From Streptosporangiaceae bacterium (lineage in GTDB: Bacteria > Actinomycetota > Actinomycetes > Streptosporangiales > Streptosporangiaceae): a stretch of DNA of 32,392 bases. The stretch covers positions 1-32,392 of the forward strand of contig JAICWX010000072.1 in the NCBI GenBank assembly GCA_025934635.1. Reading direction: 5' to 3'. Below are positions 22,649-29,254 of this stretch, piece by piece. The first letter of the stretch is position 1, and each line of letters begins with the position of its first letter. The notes under the pieces are model-generated. The model was given only the letters and a program-made list of their open reading frames with translations. It searched no databases and was not told where the DNA came from. Position numbers and translations under genes: made by a program.

Positions 22649-23608
22649 ATGAGCGAGACACAGGTAGTGACCGTGCGGGGTCTGCGCAAGTCATACGGGA
22701 CCAGAGTGGTGGTGGACGATCTTGACCTCGACGTCCCCGCCGGCGAGATCGTCGGCCTGATCGGCGCCAACGGGGCCGGCAAGACGACCACGGTCGAATG
22801 CATCCAGGGGCTGCGCAAGCCCGACTCCGGGCGGCTGAGCGTGCTCGGCTTCGACCCGGCGACGCAGGCCGCTCAGCTGCGCCCGCTGGTCGGCAGCCAG
22901 CTGCAGCAGTCCGCGCTGCCCGACCGGCTGCGCGTGGGCGAGGCGCTCGAGCTGTTCAGCACGGCGCGGGCGCGTGACGGCGGGGAGCTGCTCGAGCAGT
23001 TCGGGCTGACGGCGCGCCGCCGGTCGGTGTTCTCGTCGCTGAGCGGCGGGGAGCGGCAGCGGCTGTTCCTCGTCCTGGCCCTGCTCAACCGGCCGCGGCT
23101 GGTGATCCTGGATGAGCTGACCCAGGGCCTGGACCCGGCGGCGCGGCGCAACGTCTGGGCCGCCGTCCGCCAGCTGAACGAGGCCGGGACCACGGTCCTG
23201 CTGGTCACCCACGAGATGGATGAGGCCGAGGCGCTGTGCGGCCGGGTGGTGGTGATGCGCGCCGGTCACGTCCTCGACGCGGGGGCACCGGCGGACCTGG
23301 TCGAACGGCACAGCGGCGCGGCGGTGATCCGGTTCAGCATCCCGGATCCGCCGGCCGGGCTGCTCGACGAGCTCAGCCGGCTCGACGGCGTGCGGACCGT
23401 GACCCGGACGGGGGCCCGGGTCACGGTCCGCGGCCACCGGCGCATCGTCGCCTACGTCGGCGCCGCCCTGGTGCGCTGGGAGCCGGTGCCCGCCGACCTG
23501 AGCGTCTGCCTGCCCAGCCTGGAGGACGCCCTGCTCGGCCTGCTCGACCCGGCCGTGAGCGAGCAGGCCGGTACGGAGAACCGCGAACTGATCGGAGGAC
23601 GGCGATGA
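22649..23608 (+). CDS. ABC transporter ATP-binding protein, ABC-2 exporter type (module 2)
   Basis: A protein of 319 residues from ATG 22649; CACTCT ends 6 bases upstream and may be a -10 box for leaderless expression. Walker A GANGAGKTTT (39-47), signature SSLSGGERQRLFLVLALL, Walker B LVILDELTQGLDP with the catalytic Glu, and switch VTHEMDEAE are intact. A C-terminal extension (about 225-319) is typical of DrrA/CcmA-type drug exporters. The D-loop reads DELTQGLDP rather than the common DEPTSGLDP. Its stop overlaps the start of the ABC-2 permease (ATGA). Together they form a two-gene exporter, probably for a drug, peptide or lipid. Confidence 0.95.
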   Translation: MSETQVVTVRGLRKSYGTRVVVDDLDLDVPAGEIVGLIGANGAGKTTTVECIQGLRKPDSGRLSVLGFDPATQAAQLRPLVGSQLQQSALPDRLRVGEALELFSTARARDGGELLEQFGLTARRRSVFSSLSGGERQRLFLVLALLNRPRLVILDELTQGLDPAARRNVWAAVRQLNEAGTTVLLVTHEMDEAEALCGRVVVMRAGHVLDAGAPADLVERHSGAAVIRFSIPDPPAGLLDELSRLDGVRTVTRTGARVTVRGHRRIVAYVGAALVRWEPVPADLSVCLPSLEDALLGLLDPAVSEQAGTENRELIGGRR

Positions 23609-24342
23609 GCACGGCAATAGGACGGCTGGTCCGGGCGGAACTGCGGCTGATGACACGGGATCCGCTCGTGCTCACGTTCGTCTTCGCGTTCCCGGTCGTG
23701 ACCATGCTGATCATCGGCGGCGCGTTCGGCACGGCGCCGGACCCCGCGTTCGGCAACGTCAACCCCGCGCACTGGTACGTGGCGTCCTACCTGACGGTGG
23801 TGATCGCCGCGACCGGGCTGGTGATGCTGCCGGTACACCTGGCGTCCTACCGCGAACGCGGCGTGCTGCGCCGGTTCGCCGCGGCGGGCTTCCCGCGCTG
23901 GTCGTTCGCGATCGCCCAGCTCGCGGTGGGGCTGATGACCACCGCGGTGGCCTGCGCGCTGCTGCTGGCCGTGGCCGCGCCGGTGTACGGGGTGCCCGCG
24001 GTGCACGACGCCTGGCGGGTGGCGGTCGCGCTGCCGCTCGGCGCCGTCGCCTTCGTCAGCCTCGGCGTGCTGCTCGGCTCGCTGCTGCCCTCGGCCCGGT
24101 CCGCCCAGGCGGTCGGCCTGCTGCTGTTCTTCCCGTCCTTCCTGCTCGGGGCGGGCGGCCCGCCGCCGCACGTGATGGGCTCGGTGGTCCGGCAGGTCGC
24201 GGGCCCGCTGCCGCTGACGCTGCTGACTAACGCGGTGCGCGCGCCGTGGCTTGGCCTCGGCCCGGCCACCGGTTCGCTGATCGGGGTGGTGGTGCTCGCG
24301 GTAGCGGCCACCGCCGTCGCGGCCCGCCGCGCCGCCCTCTGA
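23605..24342 (+). CDS. ABC-2 type permease (module 2)
   Basis: A protein of 245 residues from ATG 23605, with CGGAGGAC upstream and a 4-base overlap with the ATPase stop. Six membrane helices are expected: LTFVFAFPVVTMLIIGG, a helix around SYLTVVIAATGLVMLPV, AIAQLAVGLMTTAVACALLLAV, VALPLGAVAFVSLGVLLGSLL, AVGLLLFFPSFLLGAGG and SLIGVVVLAVAATAVAARR. The cytoplasmic motif YRERGVLRRFAAAGFPRW after the second helix is the coupling region typical of ABC-2 permeases. GGPPPHVMG before the last helices fits the G-x-x-x-P element of this family. The exported substrate is unknown; the kinase pair downstream is probably its regulator. Confidence 0.93.
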   Translation: MSTAIGRLVRAELRLMTRDPLVLTFVFAFPVVTMLIIGGAFGTAPDPAFGNVNPAHWYVASYLTVVIAATGLVMLPVHLASYRERGVLRRFAAAGFPRWSFAIAQLAVGLMTTAVACALLLAVAAPVYGVPAVHDAWRVAVALPLGAVAFVSLGVLLGSLLPSARSAQAVGLLLFFPSFLLGAGGPPPHVMGSVVRQVAGPLPLTLLTNAVRAPWLGLGPATGSLIGVVVLAVAATAVAARRAAL

Positions 24343-24387
24343 CGGAAGCCCAGCCCTCGGAAGCCCCACCCTCGGAAGCACCGCGCT
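24343..24387. repeat. Three tandem 15-base repeats
   Basis: CGGAAGCCCAGCCCT (24343-24357), CGGAAGCCCCACCCT (24358-24372) and CGGAAGCACCGCGCT (24373-24387) follow one another, with a fourth degraded copy from 24388. They fill the gap between the permease stop and the kinase promoter. Confidence 0.75.
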
Positions 24388-24411
24388 CGGGAGAAGGCAC
24401 CGCGCTATGCA

Positions 24412-24417
24412 TAGAAT
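24412..24417 (+). promoter_or_regulatory. -10 box of the second two-component operon (leaderless)
   Basis: TAGAAT (24412-24417) is close to the consensus TATAAT and ends exactly 7 bases before ATG 24425. It is the best -10 box in the window. It argues for start 24425 over the in-frame ATG at 24407, which lies upstream of the box. Confidence 0.6.
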
Positions 24418-24424
24418 CCGCGGC

Positions 24425-25543
24425 ATGAACGGCGATCCGGCCGGGCTTACCGAGGCCGGCGTGCGGTGGGTGGCCATCACCGTGTTCGCCGCGGTCACCG
24501 CGGTCGGGGTGATCCCGCTGAACCCCAGCGGGCCGGCCGCGGTGGCGGGGGCGGCCGTGGCCGTCGGCGCGGCGGTGCCGCTGGTGCTGCGCTGGCGGCC
24601 GGCCCTGCTGTACGCCGCGGTCGCCACGGCCGGGATCGCCGTGCTGGGCAACGGCCGGTCCAGCAATATCGGCTGGTTCGCGGTGTGCCTGCTGACGGGG
24701 TGGTGCGTGCTGGCCGCCAGCCGCCGCGAGGGCCTGGTGCTGTGGGCCGCGCTGATGGTCTTGTTCACGGCCGAGTGGCTGGGGGTCAGCGCCGACCCCG
24801 GCTGGGGCGCCTGGCTGGCCGGCACCACCTTGACGGCCGTGTTCAGCTTGCTGATCAGGCGGGACCGTGACCTGCTGGGGCAGCTGCGGCAGGCCCAGGC
24901 CGGCCTGGCCGAGCAGGCCAGGACGCAGGAACGGAACCGGATCGCCCGGGACCTGCACGACATCATCGGCCACACCCTGACCGTCAGCCTGCTGCACGTG
25001 CAGAGCGCGCGGCTGGCGGTGCAGCACGATCCGGCCGACGCCGAGCGCGCGCTGGCCGAGGCCGAGCGGCTCGGCCGCGAGTGCCTGGCCGAGGTGCGCA
25101 CCACGGTGGGGATGCTCCGCGAGGATGACGCCGGCGGGCCGGGCACTGGGCCGCTGCCGGGCGCGGGTGCCCTGCCGGCGCTGGTGGAGCAGTTCCGCTC
25201 GGCCGGGGCCGGCGTGACCCTGACGGTCGAGGGGGACGCCGCCCGGCTCCCCGCCACCGCCGGCCTGGCCATCTACCGCATCGTGCAGGAGGCGCTCACC
25301 AACGCGGTCAAGCACGCGCCCGGAGCGCCGGTCGAGGTCCGGCTGAGCGTCTCCCCCGGCGAGGTGACGCTGACCGCGGACAGCCAGGCCACGCCGGGCC
25401 CCGGTGCCGGCGGCGGGAATGGGCTCGGCCTGCTCAGCATGCGGGAGCGGGCCGAATCGCTCGGCGGCAGCTGCGAGGCCGGCCCGGGCGGGCGGGGCTG
25501 GCTGGTCCGCGCCACGCTCCCGCTGACCGGGGGCGCATCATGA
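24425..25543 (+). CDS. Sensor histidine kinase, NarL/DesK type (module 2)
   Basis: A protein of 372 residues from ATG 24425. Membrane helices occupy about 15-150 (VAITVFAAVTAVGVIPL and several more) with minimal loops. The HisKA_3 domain has RNRIARDLHDIIGHTLTVSLLHVQ with His178 as acceptor. The ATPase domain has IYRIVQEALTNAVKHAPG and NGLGLLSMRERAESLGG. The G1 region reads LTADSQATPGPGAGG, without the usual D-x-G-x-G, so nucleotide binding could differ from module 1 (DDGPG). The response regulator start overlaps as ATGA. It resembles the first kinase in plan but is clearly diverged, so the two are not a recent duplication. Confidence 0.93.
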   Translation: MNGDPAGLTEAGVRWVAITVFAAVTAVGVIPLNPSGPAAVAGAAVAVGAAVPLVLRWRPALLYAAVATAGIAVLGNGRSSNIGWFAVCLLTGWCVLAASRREGLVLWAALMVLFTAEWLGVSADPGWGAWLAGTTLTAVFSLLIRRDRDLLGQLRQAQAGLAEQARTQERNRIARDLHDIIGHTLTVSLLHVQSARLAVQHDPADAERALAEAERLGRECLAEVRTTVGMLREDDAGGPGTGPLPGAGALPALVEQFRSAGAGVTLTVEGDAARLPATAGLAIYRIVQEALTNAVKHAPGAPVEVRLSVSPGEVTLTADSQATPGPGAGGGNGLGLLSMRERAESLGGSCEAGPGGRGWLVRATLPLTGGAS

Positions 25544-26199
25544 TCCGCGTCCTGCTGGTCGATGACCAGGAGCTGGTCAGGACCGGGCTGCGGGGCATCT
25601 TGCGGACGACGTTCGGCTTCGAGGTGGTGGGTGAGTGCGCCGACGGCGGCGAGGTCACCGCCGCCGTCGAGGCCACGGCGCCGGACGTGGTGCTGATGGA
25701 CGTCCGGATGCCGTTCACCGACGGCGTGCAGGCCACGCTGCGGCTCCGGCAGCGCGCGAGCAGCCCGCCGGTGCTGGCGCTGACCACCTTCGACGACGAC
25801 CAGGCGCTGGCCGGCATGCTGCGGGCGGGTGCGTCCGGCTTCGTCCTCAAGGGCGTGCCCGCCGAGGACCTGCAGCGGGCGGTGCGGGCGGTCGCCGCGG
25901 GCGGCGCCTGGCTCGATCCGGCCGTCACCGCCCGGGTGCTGGCCATCTACCGGTCCGCGCCGGTGGCGGCCGCGGGCGGCCAGGACCCGGGCCTCGGCGC
26001 GCTGACCGCCCGTGAGGTCGAGGTGCTCGCGCTGATCGGCCGGGGCCGGACTAACGGCGAGATCGCGGCCGAGCTTTTCGTCAGCGAGGGCACGGTCAAG
26101 ACGCACGTCAACCACCTGTTCACCAAGCTGCGGCTGCGCGACCGGGCCGCGGCCGTCGTGTTCGCCTACGACCACGGCCTGGCCGGGCGCTCCGGCTAG
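25540..26199 (+). CDS. NarL/LuxR-type response regulator (module 2)
   Basis: A protein of 219 residues, coupled to the kinase by a 4-base ATGA overlap. Receiver domain: Asp8/Asp9, phospho-acceptor Asp54 in VVLMDVRMPFTDG, ALTTFDDD, and Lys in FVLKGVPAEDL. LuxR-type HTH: LTAREVEVLALIGRGRTNGEIAAELFVSEGTVKTHVNHLFTKLRLRDR. The likely target is the ABC-2 operon just upstream or its own promoter. The gene ends 30 bases before the end of the convergent small membrane protein gene, with no clear terminator hairpin between them. Confidence 0.95.
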   Translation: MIRVLLVDDQELVRTGLRGILRTTFGFEVVGECADGGEVTAAVEATAPDVVLMDVRMPFTDGVQATLRLRQRASSPPVLALTTFDDDQALAGMLRAGASGFVLKGVPAEDLQRAVRAVAAGGAWLDPAVTARVLAIYRSAPVAAAGGQDPGLGALTAREVEVLALIGRGRTNGEIAAELFVSEGTVKTHVNHLFTKLRLRDRAAAVVFAYDHGLAGRSG

Positions 26200-26229
26200 G
26201 ACTACGGGCCGGCCAGGGACCGCGGGCCG

Positions 26230-26439
26230 CTAGGGCCGCGTCCGGGCCGTGGCGCGGCGCAGCGACCAGCCCAGCGCCGCGAATACGCACAAGGGCACCA
26301 GCCACCAGGCGTTGACCCCGGCCGCGTGCACCAGCAGCGCGGTCAGCGCGAGCGCGGCCACCACGATCACCGCGACCCGCCAGTCGTCGCCGACGACGAA
26401 GTCGTACCAGAAGGCCCCGATGGACCTGAGCCGCTTCAC
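26230..26439 (-). CDS. Small membrane protein, partner of the COG4280-like gene
   Basis: A protein of 69 residues whose ATG overlaps the upstream stop by 4 bases. Two membrane helices (VAVIVVAALALTALLVHAAG and WWLVPLCVFAALGWSL) are joined by a short V-N-A turn. The N-terminus is basic (MKRLRSIGAFWYDFVVGDDW) and the tail is basic (RRATARTRP), consistent with both ends inside. No family recognised beyond a general small two-helix membrane protein. Tight coupling to the 259-residue membrane protein suggests they work together, possibly as an accessory subunit. Confidence 0.75.
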   Translation of the reverse strand: MKRLRSIGAFWYDFVVGDDWRVAVIVVAALALTALLVHAAGVNAWWLVPLCVFAALGWSLRRATARTRP

Positions 26440-27215
26440 GAGCTAGGCACCTCCTCCGACTCCGACGCGGGCGCGGCCGCCGGCCGGACCGTGCGGGGCC
26501 GCTTCAGCAGGACCGTGTAGCCGAGCGATACCAGCGCCACGACCGGCACCAGCCCGAGCAGCGCCGCGTCGTGGCCCGGCCAGGAGACGCCCGCCCCCTC
26601 GGCGCCCCAGAAGGTGCCGAACGAGGTCAGCATGATCCCCACCGCGAACTTCAGCGCGTTCTCGGGCACCCGGGCCAGTGGCGCGCGCACCGCGAACCCG
26701 GTGATGGCGACGACGACTACCGCCGCGGCCGCCCCGATCGCCGCGGCACCCACGTCGCGCTGGTTGGCGCCGAACGTGATCACGATGAAGACCACCTCCA
26801 GGCCCTCGAGCAGCACCCCCTTGAATGACAGTGTGAAGGCGTACCAGTCGGCGACGCCGCGCCGGGACGAGACCGCCGCCTCCTTGGCGGCCGCCACCTC
26901 GCGCAGGTACGCGCTGGCCTCGTCGTGCAGCGCCTTGTAGCCGGTGGCGCGCAGCACGGCCTTGCGCAGCCACTGCAGCCCGAAGATGGCCAGCAGGGCG
27001 CCGACCACGAGCCGCAGCGCGGTCAGCGGCAGCAGCGTGATCGTCGGGCCGAGCGCCGCCACGATCACGGCCAGCACGGCCAGGGCGGCCGCCATGCCCT
27101 GAAACGTGGACCGCCATTCGCGGGTCAGGCCGGCGGCCAGCACGATGGTCAGCGCCTCGATCGCCTCCACCGCGCAGGCGACGAAGACGGTCAGGATGAG
27201 GGGAAGCGCGGTCAC
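26436..27215 (-). CDS. COG4280-like integral membrane protein
   Basis: A protein of 259 residues from GTG 27215, preceded by AGGAAGGAG. About seven membrane helices. The acidic motif CAVEAIEALTIVLAAGLTREWRS in helix 1 recurs in spirit as LLEGLEVVFIVITFGANQ in a later helix, giving two inverted-repeat-like halves each with Glu residues. This resembles the REGLE-type motif of FTR1 iron permeases and the paired acidic motifs of cation transporters. A soluble-looking loop (YKALHDEASAYLREVAAAKEAAVSSRRGV) sits between. A transporter of a metal cation is a reasonable guess; the family (COG4280) is uncharacterised. Co-transcribed with the small two-helix protein. Confidence 0.75.
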   Translation of the reverse strand: MTALPLILTVFVACAVEAIEALTIVLAAGLTREWRSTFQGMAAALAVLAVIVAALGPTITLLPLTALRLVVGALLAIFGLQWLRKAVLRATGYKALHDEASAYLREVAAAKEAAVSSRRGVADWYAFTLSFKGVLLEGLEVVFIVITFGANQRDVGAAAIGAAAAVVVVAITGFAVRAPLARVPENALKFAVGIMLTSFGTFWGAEGAGVSWPGHDAALLGLVPVVALVSLGYTVLLKRPRTVRPAAAPASESEEVPSS

Positions 27216-27265
27216 GGGGCTCCTTCCTGGCTGCGCTCCACGGTGTGGCGGCGGATCAAGAGCCT

Positions 27266-27298
27266 GGTTGCAACCGCTGTTAGATTACGCTGCTAACC
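27266..27298 (-). promoter_or_regulatory. Possible promoter/operator of the COG4280-like operon
   Basis: On the minus strand TAATCT (27287-27282) could be a -10 box with a leader of about 60 bases. It lies inside GTTAG...CTAAC half-sites, and the palindrome GGTTGCAACC (27266-27275) lies at the expected transcription start. The sequence is AT-rich relative to its surroundings. The combination suggests repressor control. Confidence 0.3.
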
Positions 27299-27308
27299 GG
27301 AGCTATCA

Positions 27309-28907
27309 CTATCGTGCGACCATCGCTTCATCCGTGCGGATCAGCAGGAACACGGTCAGGCCCCGCACGTGCCTGACGAGGCTGAGCCGGTAACGCGGCC
27401 GCAGCACGGCCGCCTGGGCCGGCGTCACCGCCTGGTACGGGTTCAGCTGGCGCCCGCTGCCGACCACCCAGATCCTCGGCTCGGCGCCCAGGCAGGCGGC
27501 GGGGTGCCGGCACGGCTGCGGGTAGAGCGTCCCCGCCTGGGCCGCGGTCTGCGCCACGAAGAGCTGATGCGGAGCCGGCACTGCGTTCGGCATGTCCCTT
27601 GCAAGGTAGTACTGGAGGCCGTAGCCGATCATCAGCCAGCTCTGCTGGCGTTCCCGGCCCTGATAGACGGCGCCGTCGCCGGGCTTGGCGTGCCGCGCGA
27701 CGAAGGCCGCGGCGCCGGCGTAGTCCAGGTAGAAGCCGCCGAGACCGACCGGGTAGGACGGCCAGCTGTGCGCGCCCGGTTCCCTGATCACCTGCTGGTT
27801 GCCTGCGCTCAGGATGGCGATGACCAGCACGGCCGCCACCCCGATCCGCGCATCCAGCCTGCTCAGGCCGATACCGGCCAGGACCGCCCACGCCCCCGCG
27901 GTGAACAGCAGGTACCGGGGGAAGAAGTACGCGTACTCCCCCTGCGACATCAGCCACACCGCAGCCACGGGAGCGATCGCGAGCGCCGTCATGAACGCGG
28001 CCTCGCGCCAGGCGACCGCCCAGGCCAGGACGGCCAGCACCATGAGCGCGGCGGCCACGGAGGTCGAATAGAACAGGTTGCGGCCGAAGAACGCGAAGAC
28101 CGTCAGGTGCAGGCCGGGCCGCGCGATCCAGCTGATCTGCTCCCTGGCCTGGGCCGCGCCCGCCATCGCCAGGGGCAGGCAGACGGCCAGGCCCGCGGCG
28201 GCCGCGGGCAGGAACCACAGCTGCCGCCGGTCATGGTCGTGCCACGAGCGCAGCACCGCCCCGGCGGCGTGGCCGGCTACCACCGACAGGGCCACGAGGT
28301 CGATGGAGCCGAGCAGCGCCAGGCAGGCCGCGTAGGCGATCCAGCGCGGCGCCGACGGCCGGTCCAGGGCGCGCAGCAGCAGCAGCGTGGCGAGCGTCGC
28401 GACCAGCACCGCGAGCGCGTAGAACCGGATCTCCTGGGCGAACCGTGACACGCTCGGCACCAGGGCGAACACCAGCCCGGCGGCCAGGCCGGCCCGGGCC
28501 CCGGCCAGCCGCCGGCCCACCAGCGCGACGCAGGCCGCCGCGGCCGCCATGGCGAGCACGGACAGCGTGCGCATCGCGTCGGCGGAATCCCCGACCGCCG
28601 CGATCCACTCGTGCAGCAGCAGGTAGTAGGCCAGCTGGGTGGCGCCAGTGTGGCGGGCGCTCGCGATCAGGCTGGAGACCGGGCGGCTGGCGAACGACCA
28701 GCTGGCCAGCTCGTCCCGCCAGAGCTCCGGGCGGCCCATCTGGTACAGGCCGAGGGCCAGGGTCAGCAGCGCCGGCCAGCACCAGGCCAGCCGGGCGATC
28801 TGGTCGGCCAGGCCCTCGACGAAACTCCGGCCGGCCGGGATGCCGGTCCCGCTCGCGCCCGGCCGCGCGCTGGCCGGGCCTTCCCGCGCGTATCCGGTCG
28901 CGGTCAC
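27309..28907 (-). CDS. GT-C-like membrane glycosyltransferase
   Basis: A protein of 532 residues from GTG 28907, with GGGAG 8 bases upstream; an in-frame TTG at 28994 would give 561 residues with a disordered Gly/Asp-rich head. About 11 membrane helices. The first outside loop contains LWRDELASWSFASRP, the Asp-Glu motif of polyprenyl-phosphate-sugar-dependent GT-C enzymes (ArnT/PMT-like). RFAQEIRFYALAVLVATLATLLLLRAL, in the following part, is also typical. The soluble C-terminal third (about 380-532) includes GDGAVYQGRERQQSW and the Cys pair PCRHPAACLG. It probably moves a sugar onto a lipid, protein or wall polymer on the outer face. The substrate is unknown. It faces pepA divergently across a long intergenic region. 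Confidence 0.85.
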   Translation of the reverse strand: MTATGYAREGPASARPGASGTGIPAGRSFVEGLADQIARLAWCWPALLTLALGLYQMGRPELWRDELASWSFASRPVSSLIASARHTGATQLAYYLLLHEWIAAVGDSADAMRTLSVLAMAAAAACVALVGRRLAGARAGLAAGLVFALVPSVSRFAQEIRFYALAVLVATLATLLLLRALDRPSAPRWIAYAACLALLGSIDLVALSVVAGHAAGAVLRSWHDHDRRQLWFLPAAAAGLAVCLPLAMAGAAQAREQISWIARPGLHLTVFAFFGRNLFYSTSVAAALMVLAVLAWAVAWREAAFMTALAIAPVAAVWLMSQGEYAYFFPRYLLFTAGAWAVLAGIGLSRLDARIGVAAVLVIAILSAGNQQVIREPGAHSWPSYPVGLGGFYLDYAGAAAFVARHAKPGDGAVYQGRERQQSWLMIGYGLQYYLARDMPNAVPAPHQLFVAQTAAQAGTLYPQPCRHPAACLGAEPRIWVVGSGRQLNPYQAVTPAQAAVLRPRYRLSLVRHVRGLTVFLLIRTDEAMVAR

Positions 28908-29084
28908 CGGGCGGTCTCCCGCCGGACGGTCAGCTCCAGGCCCCGCATGTTCGCCGCTCCCGCCGTGTGTGTCCTGATGTTCCTGCCCCGGCAACGCGGC
29001 CCCGTCCTGGGATGGTTCCGTCGCATCTGCCCGCCCGCTCCGGACGTGCGCGCGGGACGCGGCCTGACCCCGGCCGGGAACACA

Positions 29085-29109
29085 GCGGAATTCCGGTACG
29101 CAATTCCGC
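29085..29109. promoter_or_regulatory. Inverted repeat, operator- or hairpin-like
   Basis: GCGGAATT (29085-29092) pairs exactly with AATTCCGC (29102-29109). It lies between divergent transcription units, about 145 bases before pepA and 178 bases before the glycosyltransferase GTG. A repressor site is possible. Confidence 0.35.
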
Positions 29110-29241
29110 GTGAATGAGTCGTAACGCTGCGCTGGAATGGCAAGCGACCCAACATCGCGATTAGTTCGCAGGCTCCGGGCGGCTGTTTGCGGGAGGCGAA
29201 TTAACCAGGGTCACGGCCGGGTGGGGCGCCGGCCGATGCCC

Positions 29242-29247
29242 TACGAT
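29242..29247 (+). promoter_or_regulatory. -10 box of pepA (leaderless)
   Basis: TACGAT (29242-29247) ends 7 bases before ATG 29255, again with no ribosome binding site. Confidence 0.5.
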
Positions 29248-29254
29248 CAGCAGG

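Larger units (their letters stand above)
28908..29254. other. Intergenic region between glycosyltransferase and pepA
   Basis: It contains a possible 14-codon leader frame on the minus strand (28948-28904) and a dyad GCGGAATT-(9 bases)-AATTCCGC at 29085-29109. An AT-richer patch (29105-29180) and the pepA -10 box follow. No further gene is apparent. Confidence 0.4.

Noticed and set aside
28908..28994. N-terminal extension of the glycosyltransferase from TTG 28994
   Set aside because: The extra 29 residues are disordered and Gly/Asp/His-rich, and the start is a rare TTG. GTG 28907 has a better ribosome binding site, though the longer form is not excluded.
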